The translations under genes and the position numbers were made by a program. A stretch of DNA of 64,000 bases from contig NZ_JMPP01000067.1 in the NCBI RefSeq assembly GCF_000735435.1, forward strand, positions 124,001 to 188,000. Direction: 5' to 3'. This DNA is from Klebsiella planticola ATCC 33531 (GTDB taxonomy: Bacteria; Pseudomonadota; Gammaproteobacteria; Enterobacterales; Enterobacteriaceae). Positions 63,505-64,000 of this stretch are shown piece after piece. Positions within the stretch are counted from its first letter, which is position 1. Every line of letters starts with the position of its first letter. Under the pieces are notes generated by a model, which ran no database searches, had not been told where the DNA came from, and saw nothing but the letters and a program-made list of their open reading frames with translations.

Positions 63505-64000
63505 CGGCTGAACCAGACGCTGGCGGAAATAGCGGGCAGGCTCAGCACGCCATCATGCAACGTACCGGCGCCCTCTTGCACCTGCCATGCGCCAACGTCC
63601 AGCAGCGGCGAATCCTCGACAACCACTTCGCAGGCTTCGCCGCGGTTGATGGCCACCAGCACGCGCAGCTGCTTATACACACGAGCAAATACCACCACGT
63701 TCTCTTCGGCATAAATGACCTGGCAGCCGCCGTATCGCAGTGCCTTATTGGCTTTGCGCAGCTTCGCCATCCGCTTATACAGCCCCAGCAGCACGGTATC
63801 CTGCAGGGCGGGATCCCACGGGAAGGGTTTACGACAGAAGGGATCGTTGTTGCCATCGACGCCCACTTCATCGCCGTAGTAGATGCAGGGTACGCCCGGC
63901 CAGCAAAACAGCCACACGACCGCCAGCGGCAGGCGTGCGACATCTCTGCCCAGCAGCGACTTAAATCGCGCGGTATCGTGACTGTCCAGCTGGTTAAACA
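63495..64000 (-). CDS. malZ: maltodextrin glucosidase MalZ, C-terminal part (cut by window edge)
   Basis: About 168 residues at the C-terminus of a GH13 enzyme that releases glucose from maltodextrins in the cytoplasm. The conserved [10 protein letters not shown] (region IV, third catalytic carboxylate region) is seen next to the window end, followed by [20 protein letters not shown]. The reading frame continues past 64000. In E. coli malZ is beside acpH, so this marks the end of the inserted block. Confidence 0.93.
   Translation of the reverse strand, partial: FNQLDSHDTARFKSLLGRDVARLPLAVVWLFCWPGVPCIYYGDEVGVDGNNDPFCRKPFPWDPALQDTVLLGLYKRMAKLRKANKALRYGGCQVIYAEENVVVFARVYKQLRVLVAINRGEACEVVVEDSPLLDVGAWQVQEGAGTLHDGVLSLPAISASVWFSRQE

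Overview
The window is chromosomal DNA of an enterobacterium, most likely Klebsiella, Raoultella or a close relative. From fadM at the left edge to malZ at the right edge, the core genes follow the Escherichia coli K-12 order: fadM, ybaV, ppiD, hupB, lon, clpX, clpP, tig, bolA, yajG, ampG, cyoABCDE, yajR, yajQ, panE, yajL, thiI, xseB, ispA, dxs, yajO, pgpA, thiL, nusB, ribH, ribD, nrdR, yajI, tsx, secF, secD, yajC, tgt, queA, acpH, malZ. The proteins are nearly the same length as their E. coli counterparts. The genus is inferred from memory of family sequences and from the accessory content; no search was run. I saw no tRNA, rRNA, CRISPR array, insertion sequence or prophage gene.

Layout. 0.1-10.6 kb (minus strand) is the protein quality-control block: thioesterase FadM, YbaV, periplasmic chaperone PpiD, HU-beta, Lon, ClpX, ClpP, trigger factor and BolA. 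Sigma-32-like promoters lie before lon and clpP. 11-18.4 kb (plus) carries yajG, ampG and the cytochrome bo3 operon. 18.4-28.8 kb is an accessory catabolic block between cyoE and yajR, which are neighbours in E. coli. An IclR-type regulator is divergent from a tightly overlapping run of seven genes: AroE-like dehydrogenase, flavin dehydrogenase, NIPSNAP protein, second flavin dehydrogenase, TIM-barrel isomerase/dehydratase-like protein, aromatic-acid-type MFS transporter and Gfo/Idh oxidoreductase. A separate second Gfo/Idh gene follows. The set looks like uptake and oxidation of a cyclic or hydroaromatic acid, but no ring-cleavage genes are present and the substrate is unknown.

29-44.6 kb is core again: thiamine, isoprenoid, riboflavin and NrdR genes, then the nucleoside channel Tsx. 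44.7-47.2 kb lies where E. coli has yajD. It holds a WYL regulator, a VOC-fold protein and an M24-fold protein lacking the usual metal aspartates, with a perfect 10-bp-arm palindrome beside the VOC start. 47.3-52.8 kb is the queA-tgt-yajC-secD-secF operon.

53.7-63.5 kb is a second accessory block, between acpH and malZ. It holds a TsaA-type peroxiredoxin behind an OxyR-like site, a Ula-type three-gene PTS with a PfkB kinase and a class II aldolase (apparently a complete route for an unidentified ketose), and a minus-strand group (amidohydrolase with a Cys/His-rich tail, ABM-domain membrane protein, YcaC-like hydrolase) beside a divergent LysR regulator.

Three copies of a dispersed repeat with the same end sequences lie before ribH, before acpH (supplying its ribosome binding site) and against the stop codon of the YcaC-like gene. 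The most interesting material is the 18.4-28.8 kb block with its candidate operators, this repeat family, and the orphan PTS/kinase/aldolase operon.
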